Origin: Paenarthrobacter sp. AR 02 | GTDB taxonomy: Bacteria; Actinomycetota; Actinomycetes; Actinomycetales; Micrococcaceae | NCBI RefSeq assembly: GCF_021538675.1 | Contig: NZ_JAJUKH010000001.1 | Coordinates: forward strand, 620,001 to 684,000 | DNA length: 64,000 bases | Reading direction: 5' to 3' | Shown here: positions 1 through 8,411 of the stretch, piece by piece | How the letters are laid out: each line of letters starts with the position of its first letter | How positions within the stretch are numbered: position 1 is the stretch's first letter | Notes under the pieces: generated by a model | What the model was told of the DNA's origin: nothing | The model's database searches: none | Seen by the model: the letters and a program-made list of their open reading frames with translations, nothing else | Translations under genes and position numbers: made by a program

Positions 1-264
1 GATCATGTCATCCGTGTGCAGGCCAAGTTGGTGGGTTCGGCCCTTGCCGTCGGCCCGGACGTAGGTGGCCTCAGTGGTGACCATGCCCAGTCCGGCTTTG
101 GCACGGGTGACCAGGTAGTCGATGTATTGCTCCGTGATGTAGCCGTCCGGGGTGCCGTAGTTGCGCTCCATGGGCGCGGAGGCCAGTCGGTTGCGGAGGG
201 TCTTGGGAGTACGGCCGTTGCGGCCAAGGGTCACGGGTGTTCCGGCGATTCGTGTCTGTGCCAT
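1..264 (-). CDS. Old Yellow Enzyme family NADH:flavin oxidoreductase (N-terminal part)
   Basis: First 88 codons of a minus-strand gene that runs off the left edge. The visible protein starts MAQTRIAG and contains RNRLASAPMERNYG, then a segment TEQYIDYLVTRAKAGLGMV followed by TTEATYV. This is the typical start of FMN-binding TIM-barrel ene-reductases and 2,4-dienoyl-CoA-reductase-like enzymes, in which FMN sits on the first strands. The ATG lies two bases after the stop of the upstream dehydrogenase gene, so the two are almost certainly co-transcribed. The substrate cannot be read from this fragment. Pairing with a Gfo/Idh/MocA dehydrogenase and an MHS carrier suggests catabolism of a cyclic or sugar-like acid (inference). 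Confidence 0.85.
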   Translation of the reverse strand, partial: MAQTRIAGTPVTLGRNGRTPKTLRNRLASAPMERNYGTPDGYITEQYIDYLVTRAKAGLGMVTTEATYVRADGKGRTHQLGLHTDDMI

Positions 265-266
265 GG

Positions 267-1406
267 TCAGCCAGCCACCTTCTGGAGGTCGCGGAGCCCC
301 GGGATCGCCTGGTGTGCGGGGTGAACGGGTGCGAAGCGGACTGGTTGGCCGGTCCGTGAAGATTCGTACACGGCGAGGAGAATGCGGAGGGACTTCAACG
401 CGTCCTTACCGGTGATGGCCGGTTCGGTACCAGCCTCGAGTGCTTGGACGAAGTCCTGGACCTGGAGTTTATGGAATGGGATCAGCTGGCCGTTGATGGC
501 GGAAAGATCGACGTTCGGCTCCACGCCTTCAGGGTGGACAGGTTCGACGACGATCCGCTCGCCCACCGCCCACAGGTCCAACCGCCCGTCGCTGCCTTCC
601 GGGAACTCCGTCAGGGAAGCCGAGGCACCTGTTTCCCCGGTGATACGGAGCTGGATCCCCAGGTTTGGCGATACGGCAGTGGAGGCCTCCAAGGTGGCCA
701 TCGCGCCGGAGGTGAAGGTGATCACCGCCGTCGCGGAATCTTCTACCTCAATGTAGTCACCGTGGCGGTAGGTGTTGACCTTCCCGTAGACCTCGGCCAC
801 GTCGCCGAGGTACCACTGGAGGAGGTCGATCTGGTGGACAGCCTGGGACATGAGGACCCCACCGCCATCGCTGTCCCAGGTACCACGCCAGGCGTCACGG
901 TTGTAATAGTCCGGCGCCCGGTGAAGCATCACTGAGCACTGCGCCATGATGGCTTTGCCCAACGTGCCGTCGTCGATGGCTGCACGGATCTTCTGCGACG
1001 CCGGCCAGAATCGGCGCTGGAACAGGACACCCAGTTGGACTCCTGCTTCCTCGCAGGCTGCGACCATGCGCTCGGCGGACTCCAGCTTGGTGGCGATGGG
1101 CTTCTCACAGAGGACGTTGACGCCAGCGGCCGCGGCCTTCAGGACCACTTCCTCGTGCGTGGGGTGCGGTGTGCAGACCGAAACAATGTCCAGGTCCAGC
1201 GCCAGGAGCGCATCCACGCTGGTGAGCGCGTTGGGGATGTCCCAGGCTCTCGCTGTTGCCGCGGCGCGGTCTGCATCCACGTCGCAGACGCCAATCACCT
1301 GGACGTTGTCCAGGGCCTTGAAAGCTTCCAGGTGGTTGCGGGAAATGGCGCCGCAACCCGCGATTCCAACGCGGAAGGTGCGGGTTGCCGGTGCTGGGGA
1401 AGTCAT
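267..1406 (-). CDS. Gfo/Idh/MocA family NAD(P)-dependent oxidoreductase
   Basis: A 379-aa protein with an N-terminal Rossmann fold (VGIAGCGAISRNH near residue 13), the family lysine in the CEKPIA motif near residue 100, and the catalytic-type histidine in QAVHQIDLLQW. Length is normal for the family, which oxidises or reduces sugars, inositols and related cyclic polyols. It sits between an MHS-type carrier gene upstream and an Old Yellow Enzyme gene 2 bp downstream on the same strand, so it probably handles an intermediate of the compound imported by the carrier. The ribosome site before the ATG is weak (TTGGATACCCC). Substrate unknown. Confidence 0.9.
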   Translation of the reverse strand: MTSPAPATRTFRVGIAGCGAISRNHLEAFKALDNVQVIGVCDVDADRAAATARAWDIPNALTSVDALLALDLDIVSVCTPHPTHEEVVLKAAAAGVNVLCEKPIATKLESAERMVAACEEAGVQLGVLFQRRFWPASQKIRAAIDDGTLGKAIMAQCSVMLHRAPDYYNRDAWRGTWDSDGGGVLMSQAVHQIDLLQWYLGDVAEVYGKVNTYRHGDYIEVEDSATAVITFTSGAMATLEASTAVSPNLGIQLRITGETGASASLTEFPEGSDGRLDLWAVGERIVVEPVHPEGVEPNVDLSAINGQLIPFHKLQVQDFVQALEAGTEPAITGKDALKSLRILLAVYESSRTGQPVRFAPVHPAHQAIPGLRDLQKVAG

Positions 1407-1592
1407 GGGGTATCCAACTTTCGGAACTGGGGTTGCTTGGTGGTTGTGGCACGTCGCGGGGACGGCGCGGCGCCGGGCAGGCGCGGCGCCCGGGGCGTAA
1501 GCCGCAGGCGCTCCGCCGGGCCGGAAGCCGGCTGGCGCCGGCGGCGGGTGCCGGACGGCTGGAAGGTGCCGCCCGGCGTCGTGGTTTGTTCG
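1407..1592 (-). other. GC-rich intergenic stretch with a hairpin
   Basis: 186 bp between the MFS gene and the dehydrogenase gene, both on the minus strand. It is very GC-rich and contains GGCGCCG at 1469-1475 facing CGGCGCC at 1484-1490, plus further GCCGG repeats. It could be an attenuating terminator or an mRNA-stability element within one transcript. I see no gene in it. Confidence 0.4.
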
Positions 1593-2966
1593 TTAGTTGC
1601 GTGCCGCGCGCGGTTTGCCGAGATCCTCAAGCGGGACGTTGTAGGTCTCGCGCGCCGTCATGATGGCGATGGCAGAGGCCGCCAGGCAAAGGATGGTGAA
1701 GCCCGCCACGGGCATCCAACCGTTCGGCCCGGGCTGGGCCAGCAGCGTAGCGATAGCGGGTGCGAATCCGGCCAGGATGAGGCCGATCTGGCTGCCGATC
1801 GCCATGCCGGAGTAGCGGACAGCGGCGGGGAACATCTCGGGGAAGAAGACCGTCCACACGCCGTTCCAGCAGGAATAGAAGACTGTCATGTTGAGGAAGC
1901 CGAACAGGAAGACCAAGGCAATGTTCTGCTCGCTGATGGCCCAGAAGTAGCCCACCGTGGTCAGTGCGCAGCCGAGGGCACCCACCAGCAGGACCTTCTT
2001 CCGGCCAACGCGGTCGGAGATCATGGCTGAGATGGGGATGGTGACCATCGAAAGGCCGATCGTCACAGCGTTCACCGTGAGCAGGAGCGTGCGGTCGATG
2101 CCCACGGCCGGTCCGGTTGCGTAGGCCAAGGCGTAGACGGTGAAGGTGGTTTGCATGACAGAGAACAGCATCACCACGCCAACGCGCAGGACGTCGCGCC
2201 ACTGGGTCTTGAGGACGGCGACGGCGGGGATGGCTTTGGGCTTGCTGTTCTCCACGATTTCTTCGAAGACGGGCGGCTCGTCCAAACGGGTCCGGATCCA
2301 GTACGCCACAGCCAGCACCACAACCGAGAGCCAGAACGGTACCCGCCAACCCCAGCTGAGAAGCTGGTCTTCGGGGAGCGCTGCGAGCGGGATGAAGACG
2401 ATGGTGGACAACACCATTCCCGAGGCGTAGCCGGTCATGACGAAGCTGGTGAAGAAAGCCCTGCGGCCTTCCGGTGAGTGCTCCATGGTCAGGGTGGAGG
2501 CGCCAGCGGACTCGGCACCGGCGGAGAAGCCCTGGGCAAGGCGGCCTACCAGCAACAGCGCTGTTGCCCAGTAGCCGATCTGCCCGTACGTGGGCAGGAA
2601 CCCGATACCGATCGAGGCGAGGCCCATGATCACCAGCGTGACCATCAGCGCCTGCTTGCGTCCGATCTTGTCGCCGTAGTGGCTCATCACGAGCCCGCCC
2701 AGCGGCCGGGCAAGGTAGCCCACGCCGAACGTCGCCATGGCTCCGAGCAAGGCAACCACGGGGTCGCCTCCCGGGAAGAAGATCTTGGGGAAGATCAGCG
2801 CTGCGGCCGTGCCGTAGATGAAGAAGTCGTAGTACTCCAGGGTGGATCCCAGGAAGGAGGCAAGTGCCGCTTTCTTGGGCATTTTGACGTGTTCAACCGG
2901 CGCTGTTCCAAGCAGTGCTTCCGGTTCGTTTACATCCGAGGGCGAGTGCTGCTGCACGTGTCCCAT
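1593..2966 (-). CDS. MFS transporter, metabolite:H+ symporter (MHS/ShiA-like) type
   Basis: A 457-aa protein with about 12 membrane segments. The N-terminal segment FLGSTLEYYDFFIYGTAAAL is the MHS signature seen in shikimate, proline/betaine and alpha-ketoglutarate symporters. The MFS motif between TM2 and TM3 is visible as HYGDKIGRKQAL. A GAGGAG ribosome site precedes the ATG. It lies downstream of the IclR regulator and upstream of the two oxidoreductases, all on the same strand, so it is the likely uptake step of that pathway. The substrate is probably a small organic acid or cyclic polyol acid, from family knowledge and context rather than from a diagnostic residue. Confidence 0.9.
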   Translation of the reverse strand: MGHVQQHSPSDVNEPEALLGTAPVEHVKMPKKAALASFLGSTLEYYDFFIYGTAAALIFPKIFFPGGDPVVALLGAMATFGVGYLARPLGGLVMSHYGDKIGRKQALMVTLVIMGLASIGIGFLPTYGQIGYWATALLLVGRLAQGFSAGAESAGASTLTMEHSPEGRRAFFTSFVMTGYASGMVLSTIVFIPLAALPEDQLLSWGWRVPFWLSVVVLAVAYWIRTRLDEPPVFEEIVENSKPKAIPAVAVLKTQWRDVLRVGVVMLFSVMQTTFTVYALAYATGPAVGIDRTLLLTVNAVTIGLSMVTIPISAMISDRVGRKKVLLVGALGCALTTVGYFWAISEQNIALVFLFGFLNMTVFYSCWNGVWTVFFPEMFPAAVRYSGMAIGSQIGLILAGFAPAIATLLAQPGPNGWMPVAGFTILCLAASAIAIMTARETYNVPLEDLGKPRAARN

Positions 2967-3204
2967 ACTGTCTCCTCATTGAGTGCCGCGGGAAGTGGCA
3001 CCGCCATGGTGCCTTGCCCGGCAAAGAATTGGATGAGGTCCGGATCGCCGGCTGCCGCTTTGTTGTGCAGCCCATCATGTTGCCGTTGATAACGACTCCG
3101 GATGTGTGCTCCAGATCACTGACGATTGTTCCTCTGAGATCGACTGTAGGACCCAGGTCACACCGCGTGGACGAACTTCCCGTTGAACGGGACAGGCTCT
3201 TTGA

Positions 3205-4011
3205 CTACGCGGAACCAGTCTGCGACAGCCAGGGCCGGGAGCCGTAAGGCCGGCGCTCGGCACCCATGGTTCTGGACAGGCCGCGGCCTGCGGCCACAAG
3301 GACCGGCAGGATCAGGCCCGCGTCTTCGTCAACGGAAGGCACGACGACGGAAATCGCACCAATGACTGCCTGGCCCTGGCCGAACACGGGCACCGAGTAC
3401 GCAGTATTTTCAGCCACCAGCACACCCACCAAACGGGCATAACCGCGCTCGCGGATCAGGGCGAGGTTGCTCCTGAGGCGGGCAGGATCTGTCTCCGTTG
3501 CAGGGGTTGTCTTCTCCAGCTTTCCGGCAACGAAACGATCCTGGACCCAGCCGGGCATATGCGCCATCATGGCCATTCCCGAGGACGTGGTGTGGATGTC
3601 CAAGCGCCCTGCGACCTCGGCCAGGTTCATCACCGTCCCGTGCCGGTCCAACCGTTCGAGGTAGAGGACGCTGTTGGACTCGATATCCGGGATGGATAAG
3701 GACACATGTTCCCGGACGGCCGCATGGACACCTTCCAGGAACGGCAGGCCACGACGCCGGAACTCCTCCAGCGGGTTGCTGCGGGATGCCAGCTCCCACA
3801 TCTTCATTCCGACGCCGAATTCGCCGGCTTCATTGCGTTCAAGGAGGCCGTTGGATGCCAAGTCCATGGCCAAGCGATGAACCGTACTGCTGGACATACC
3901 GGTAATCCGGACGAGTTCCTTCAGGGGAAGCCACGGCTGGCCCTTGGAGAACGCATCCATGATCTTCACAACGCGCTCAATGACGGACTCCCCCGACGCC
4001 GAGTTAGCCAT
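3205..4011 (-). CDS. IclR family transcriptional regulator
   Basis: 268 aa. The N-terminal winged helix-turn-helix is visible as PLKELVRITGMSSSTVHRLA, followed by the IclR effector domain (VLYLERLDRHGTVMNL, then HTTSSGMAMMAH). I chose the ATG at 4009-4011 because GGAGG lies just upstream; the open frame continues further but has no ribosome site and reads into the divergent LysR promoter region. It is transcribed ahead of the MFS/dehydrogenase/flavoenzyme genes and probably controls them in response to a small acid (inference). It is divergent from the LysR gene with 89 bp between starts. Confidence 0.9.
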   Translation of the reverse strand: MANSASGESVIERVVKIMDAFSKGQPWLPLKELVRITGMSSSTVHRLAMDLASNGLLERNEAGEFGVGMKMWELASRSNPLEEFRRRGLPFLEGVHAAVREHVSLSIPDIESNSVLYLERLDRHGTVMNLAEVAGRLDIHTTSSGMAMMAHMPGWVQDRFVAGKLEKTTPATETDPARLRSNLALIRERGYARLVGVLVAENTAYSVPVFGQGQAVIGAISVVVPSVDEDAGLILPVLVAAGRGLSRTMGAERRPYGSRPWLSQTGSA

Positions 4012-4100
4012 GGTGCCTCCGTTGAACCGTCCGGCTGCTTTCACCCGGAACCAGAACCCAATATAGCCTTGCACTGGATCCGTAAAACGTGGGAGGCACT

Positions 4101-4997
4101 GTGGAACTGCGGCAAATTGAGGCCTTCCTGGCTGTGGCCGAGGAGCTGCATTTCGGCCGGGCTGCTGAGAGGCTCCGCATGGCACAATCACCGCTGAGCC
4201 AGACCATCAAGAAACTCGAAAAAGGCCTGGGCGCACCACTTTTTGAGCGGAACACCAGGTCCGTTACGCTGACCACTGCGGGTCACTCACTGCTCCCACA
4301 TGCCCGCAGGATCCTTGAAGAAGTAGATCTGGCGCAGAGGGCCGTAAATGCGGGCAACGGAACCGTTTACGGCAAGCTGGCCATCGGCTTCTCCGGTGCC
4401 CTGAACCACACCACGCTGCCCCCGCTGACCCGCGCCTTGCGCCAGGAGTATCCCCAACTCGATGTGACGCTGCACGGTGGATTGCTGACCCAGGAAGCTC
4501 TCCAGCAACTGGGTAACGGGGCGTTGGACCTTGCATTCATCGGCCTTCCCGTGGACGCCCCGTCCTTGGCCACCCGCCGCATTGCCACTGAGCGTTTGGG
4601 CGCCACCTTGCCCACGGATCACCCGCTGGCAGCCCGCTCCTCAGTGGGCCTGACGGACCTCGCCGGGGACCCCTTCATCACCATGCCCGCTGCACAGGGG
4701 TCCACCTTGCGGGAGGTGACCTTCGCTGCCTGCGCAGCCGCGGGCTTCCGGCCAAGGATCAGCCAGGAGGTTGCCGATCCCTACACGGCGCTTTCCCTGG
4801 TGGCCAGTGGGGTGGGGATCAGCCTCATGCCGGAATCGATCGAGGGGATCATGCCAACCGGCACCGTGTTCCTGCCCCTCGACGGCGACGATGTGCTGCT
4901 GTTCTCCGGTCTGGCATGGAACCCGGGCGGTCTGTCTCCGGCTCTCCGCGCCGCCCTTCAAGTAGCCGAGGAAGTACTTCCCACTCCGGCGGGCTAA
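4101..4997 (+). CDS. LysR family transcriptional regulator
   Basis: 298 aa. The N-terminal HTH is classical: VELRQIEAFLAVAEELHFGR, then MAQSPLSQTIKKLEKGLG, followed by a periplasmic-binding-like effector domain. The GTG at 4101 is preferred over a GTG at 4089 because GGGAGG (4091-4096) sits just before it. It lies directly upstream of the YCII / alcohol dehydrogenase / flavoprotein operon on the same strand and is a good candidate for its regulator. The 7-bp inverted repeat at 5004-5026 after its stop could be its binding site. Confidence 0.92.
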   Translation: MELRQIEAFLAVAEELHFGRAAERLRMAQSPLSQTIKKLEKGLGAPLFERNTRSVTLTTAGHSLLPHARRILEEVDLAQRAVNAGNGTVYGKLAIGFSGALNHTTLPPLTRALRQEYPQLDVTLHGGLLTQEALQQLGNGALDLAFIGLPVDAPSLATRRIATERLGATLPTDHPLAARSSVGLTDLAGDPFITMPAAQGSTLREVTFAACAAAGFRPRISQEVADPYTALSLVASGVGISLMPESIEGIMPTGTVFLPLDGDDVLLFSGLAWNPGGLSPALRAALQVAEEVLPTPAG

Positions 4998-5003
4998 GGC
5001 CCC

Positions 5004-5026
5004 ACTATGTAGAATTTTCACATAGT
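5004..5026. promoter_or_regulatory. Inverted repeat, possible LysR-type operator
   Basis: ACTATGT at 5004-5010 faces ACATAGT at 5020-5026 with a 9-base spacer. It lies after the LysR stop codon and about 90 bp before the YCII start, within AT-rich DNA that also has a TTGACC at 5029. Dyads of this size are typical LysR targets; it could also be a weak hairpin. Confidence 0.4.
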
Positions 5027-5111
5027 TCTTGACCAACTAAGTATTGGACAAGGCCTAATACGTTGCCCAGCATTGAGGGAGCCCCATCAACTCAATGAAG
5101 AGGACACCCTC

Positions 5112-5456
5112 ATGGCCACCTTTGCTGTCACCTACACCTACTCAGACGCCACGTCCGCTGGCCGGGACACTGTCCGGCCTGCCCACGTGGAGTTCCTCAA
5201 AGCCCAGTTCGAAAACGGTCGGCTCCTCAAAAGCGGTCCCTTCGGACCGGACGAAGCTCCGGGCGCCCTCCTGATCATTGCCGGTGAATCCAAGGACGAC
5301 GTCGAATCCCTCATGAACCGGGATCCATTCCACGAAGCCGGCCTCATTGAAGAGCGCACCGTGAGGCAGTGGAACATCTTCTTCGGCGCCGACGCCGTAC
5401 AGCCGGCGCAGCCCGCGCAGCCGGTGCAGCCAGCGCAACCCGCCGGCCGGAACTGA
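5112..5456 (+). CDS. YCII-related domain protein
   Basis: 114 aa. The first about 95 residues resemble the YCII/YciI fold (MATFAVTYTYSD, then HVEFLKAQFENGRLLKSGPF and the MNRDPFHEAGLIEERTVRQW region), a small dimeric domain often found with catabolic oxidoreductases, in some cases as a dehalogenase or muconolactone-isomerase-like enzyme. The last 18 residues are a low-complexity QPAQPAQPVQPAQPA tail not typical of the domain. The ATG at 5112 is chosen because the domain begins there. It is the first gene of a three-gene unit (9 bp to the next gene). Confidence 0.8.
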   Translation: MATFAVTYTYSDATSAGRDTVRPAHVEFLKAQFENGRLLKSGPFGPDEAPGALLIIAGESKDDVESLMNRDPFHEAGLIEERTVRQWNIFFGADAVQPAQPAQPVQPAQPAGRN

Positions 5457-5465
5457 GGTTTCCCC

Positions 5466-6515
5466 ATGCTGTCAGCCATCACCGTCACCCGGGAAACCAT
5501 CGAATTCCGGGAATCCGCCGAGCCTTCAATGGAACCCGGCCATGCACTGGTGCGAGTCCACAACGTCACCCTCTGCGGCACCGATCTCCACATTTGGGAG
5601 GACGACTACCCCACAGAGTTGCCGCTGATCCAGGGCCACGAGTTCTCCGGGGTTGTGGAGGCCCTTGCCCCTGGGAACAGCGAAGGCTTCGCTGTGGGTG
5701 ATCGCGTTGCCGTGAACCCCATCATCTCCTGCGGCCAGTGCCGCCCGTGCCTGAGCGGCCGGTACAACGTCTGCCGGAATGTCGGTTGCCTGGGCTGCTA
5801 CTCCGACGGTGCGCTCACTGAACTGATCAGCGTCCCGCTGGGCAAACTCCACCCTGTTCCCGACGAACTGCCTTTGGACATCGCAGCCATGGGCGAACCT
5901 GCTTCCATCGCCATGCAAGCGGTGAACCGGGGCAGGCCCGAGACCGGGGAGACGGCGCTGGTGCTCGGAAGCGGGCCTATCGGTTTGCTGGCCACGCTCT
6001 ACCTGACGGAATTGGGCGTCAAGGTGATCTGTGCCGATACCGAGCAGCACCGCTTGGACCTCGCTATCGACTTCGGGGCTGCAGACACCCTCCTGGTGAC
6101 TCCAGGAATCGAGTTCCCGGACGCACATCAGACTCAGCGCCTGAACGCACTAACCGACGGTTACGGGCCACAACTGGTCATGGAGGCAACGGGCGTGCCC
6201 TCATCACTGGAAAACGCGATCAGGCTTGTTGCCAGCGCCGGGAGGATCGTCCAAGTGGGTATTTCGCCCCGGCAGGCCAACGTTTCCATGAAGGACATCC
6301 CCTACAAGGAACTGGACATCATGGGCAGCCGCATGAGCCTGAACCTCATTCCCGACGGTCTGGCATTGTTGTCACGCCATCCTGAACAAGCCCGGGCGCT
6401 CATGACGCACCGCTTCGCCTTCTCTGATCTCCAGCAGGCATTCCAGCTCATGCAGGGACGCACGGAAAAGATCGGCAAGATCCTCATCGGGATGCCTGCG
6501 GCTGGTGTCGCATGA
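5466..6515 (+). CDS. Zinc-dependent medium-chain alcohol/polyol dehydrogenase
   Basis: 349 aa. Catalytic zinc ligands are in place: Cys37 in LCGTDLHIW, and His58/Glu59 in the GHE motif. The structural-zinc lobe carries Cys89, Cys92, Cys95 and Cys103. The NAD-binding Rossmann motif is GSGPIGLLATLYL. The family oxidises secondary alcohols and polyols (threonine, sorbitol and butanediol dehydrogenases). The stop overlaps the next start by 4 bp (ATGA), so it is translationally coupled to the flavoprotein. A GAGG ribosome site precedes the ATG. Confidence 0.92.
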   Translation: MLSAITVTRETIEFRESAEPSMEPGHALVRVHNVTLCGTDLHIWEDDYPTELPLIQGHEFSGVVEALAPGNSEGFAVGDRVAVNPIISCGQCRPCLSGRYNVCRNVGCLGCYSDGALTELISVPLGKLHPVPDELPLDIAAMGEPASIAMQAVNRGRPETGETALVLGSGPIGLLATLYLTELGVKVICADTEQHRLDLAIDFGAADTLLVTPGIEFPDAHQTQRLNALTDGYGPQLVMEATGVPSSLENAIRLVASAGRIVQVGISPRQANVSMKDIPYKELDIMGSRMSLNLIPDGLALLSRHPEQARALMTHRFAFSDLQQAFQLMQGRTEKIGKILIGMPAAGVA

Positions 6516-8140
6516 GTACCCCTGTCCTCACCGAAACCAGCCAGCTCAACCCAACCTACGACGTCGTGGTTATGGGCAGTGGCGCGGCGGGACTAGTGGC
6601 GGCCGTCCGCGCAGCCGACGCCGGGCTCAGTGTCCTGGTGGTTGAAAAGGCGTCGCTGTTGGGCGGCACGACGGCGGCAGGCGGCGGCGTGATGTGGGCG
6701 CCGAACAATCACCTCGCGAAGGCGGCCGGGTACGAGGACAGCCATGCCGACGGCGTTGCTTACCTCTCAGAGGCGGCTGGCCACGTGATGACGGCCGGGG
6801 AAATCGATTGGTACGTCTCCACTGCGCCGCGAGCCGTGGAGTTCCTCAACACGAACACCAGCGTCTCCATGGTTCCCATAGCCCGCCCCGATTACCACAT
6901 GGAGTGGAAGGGTTCCGCGAACGGTGGCAGGGGGTTGGACAACAACGCGTTCGATCCCCAGGAGTACCCCGGTTTGGCGGAGCTGATCCGGCCATCGTCC
7001 TATTTCCCGCTGCTCACCATGACCGAGCGGGACGAACTCAATGGACGCGCAGCTGACCCTTCGCTGCTCGCGCACCGCGCCGCCACGGGCATCCGGACCA
7101 TGGGCGGGGCGCTGGTGGGAAGCCTGGTTGCGAGCGCCTTGGATCGCGGGGTCCACATCGTGGTGTCGAGCCCTGTGGAGGAGTTGTCGCGTGACGAGTC
7201 CGGGTGGCTGGTGACCCTTGGCGGTACCGCCGCCGGGGTGTCGGTGGCCGCGACCGCCGTCGTGCTTGCCTCGGGCGGATTCGAATGGAACCCGCGCCTC
7301 CGCAGCGCTTTCCTGCCCTATCCCGTGACGCCGATCAGCGCACCATCCAACGAGGGCGACGGCCTGCAGCTGGGACTGAAGGCGGGGGCGGCTGTGGAGG
7401 ACATGTCGGCTGTGTGGGGTGTCCCGGTTATTTCGACGGCGGCCCATCAGTATGACGGACAGCGTTCGGGCCGCATGGGCAACGTGGAGATGACCCTGCC
7501 GGGCTCCATCACTGTGAACAGCGACGGCAAACGCTTCGTCAACGAAGCCTTGAATTATCACGATGCCAGCCGGGTGTTCGCTTCCATTAATCCGCACACG
7601 GGCAGGCAGCAAAACAACCCTGCGTGGTTGGTGTTCGACGCGGACTATCTCGCCAAGTACCCGGTGGCGGGGTCTGTGCCTGGCGAACCTGCCGAGTGGA
7701 TGGTGTCCGCGCCGAGCCTGGAGTTGCTGGCCAAGGAGGTGGGCATCAATTCGGCCGGCCTGGAGTCGACGGTTGCTCGGTTCAACGCCGACGCGGTCGT
7801 GGGCGTGGACACGGAATTTGGGCGGGGAGCGACACCGCAGGACCGTTTCCTGGGCGACGCCGGCAACACGCCCAATCCTTGCCTGGCGCCTTTGCTCACC
7901 GCTCCCTTCTACGCCGTGCCCATCCACGCCGGGGTGCTGGGTACCTCGGGCGGGCTGGCCACGGACTTCAACGGGCGTGTGCTGGACCATCGGCAGCAAG
8001 CCATTCCGGGGCTCTACGCTGCGGGCAACGTCTCGGCCGGTGTCTTCCGGAACAACTATCCGGGAGGTGGCGCTACGTTGGGGTCGGCGATTACCCGGGC
8101 CTTCGCTGTTGGGGAAGATCTCGCGGCCCGGCTCGCGTAG
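6512..8140 (+). CDS. FAD-dependent dehydrogenase, 3-ketosteroid-1-dehydrogenase/fumarate-reductase-like
   Basis: 542 aa. The FAD-binding GSGAAGL is at residues 22-28, followed by VVEKASLLGGTTAAGGGVMW. The C-terminal FAD motif GLYAAGNVSAGVFRNNYPGG closes the domain. This architecture is shared by KstD-type steroid dehydrogenases and flavocytochrome-c fumarate reductases, which desaturate next to a keto group or reduce a C=C bond. Together with the preceding alcohol dehydrogenase it could oxidise an alcohol to a ketone and then introduce a double bond (inference). Nothing else in the window points to steroid catabolism. The operon ends at a strong hairpin at 8161. Confidence 0.88.
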   Translation: MSTPVLTETSQLNPTYDVVVMGSGAAGLVAAVRAADAGLSVLVVEKASLLGGTTAAGGGVMWAPNNHLAKAAGYEDSHADGVAYLSEAAGHVMTAGEIDWYVSTAPRAVEFLNTNTSVSMVPIARPDYHMEWKGSANGGRGLDNNAFDPQEYPGLAELIRPSSYFPLLTMTERDELNGRAADPSLLAHRAATGIRTMGGALVGSLVASALDRGVHIVVSSPVEELSRDESGWLVTLGGTAAGVSVAATAVVLASGGFEWNPRLRSAFLPYPVTPISAPSNEGDGLQLGLKAGAAVEDMSAVWGVPVISTAAHQYDGQRSGRMGNVEMTLPGSITVNSDGKRFVNEALNYHDASRVFASINPHTGRQQNNPAWLVFDADYLAKYPVAGSVPGEPAEWMVSAPSLELLAKEVGINSAGLESTVARFNADAVVGVDTEFGRGATPQDRFLGDAGNTPNPCLAPLLTAPFYAVPIHAGVLGTSGGLATDFNGRVLDHRQQAIPGLYAAGNVSAGVFRNNYPGGGATLGSAITRAFAVGEDLAARLA

Positions 8141-8160
8141 CCGCACCTTGGGGGGGACAC

Positions 8161-8195
8161 AAACGCTCGACGGCGACTACCGCCGTCGGGCGTTT
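8161..8195 (+). terminator. Rho-independent-type terminator hairpin
   Basis: A 15-bp stem (8161-8175 with 8181-8195, one G-U pair) and loop ACTAC, starting 20 bp after the flavoprotein stop. Confidence 0.8.
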
Positions 8196-8198
8196 GCG

Positions 8199-8405
8199 TT
8201 GCCAGGCCCGCTCTGCGCGGCAACCCATGGCCCAAGCCCGCAAAGCAGGCCCCACAACACACCCACCCCACATTGCCAGGCCCGCTCTGCGCGGCAACCC
8301 ATGACCCAAGCCCGCAAAGCAGGCCTCACAACACACCACCCCACGTTGCGAGGCCCGCTCTGCGCGCCAACCTATGGCCCAAGCACGCAAAGCAGGCCCC
8401 ACAAC
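8199..8405. repeat. Three tandem copies of a ~73-bp hairpin-forming repeat
   Basis: Units begin at 8199, 8273 and 8346 (74, 73 and about 60 bp). Units 1 and 2 differ at only a few positions and unit 3 is a little more diverged and truncated. Each unit contains GGCCCGCTCTGCG facing CGCAAAGCAGGCC with 11 of 13 positions pairing, around a loop of about 20 bases. It fills the space between the convergent flavoprotein and GATase genes. It resembles a REP-type or minisatellite element; there are no unique spacers, so it is not CRISPR. Confidence 0.85.
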
Positions 8406-8411
8406 GGGGTG

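Noticed and set aside
267..1500. Long open frames on the plus strand opposite the dehydrogenase gene
   Set aside because: They are mirror frames of a well-supported gene with no domain content; the same applies to long opposite-strand frames under the KstD-like, SulP and PL11 genes.
6512..8140. Steroid catabolism locus
   Set aside because: Only the flavoprotein resembles KstD; no Kst, Hsa or mce-type genes are present, and the same fold serves many substrates.
8199..8405. CRISPR-like array
   Set aside because: The units follow one another directly with no unique spacers, are about 73 bp long and have no cas genes nearby. The 29305 and 31373 repeats fail for the same reason.
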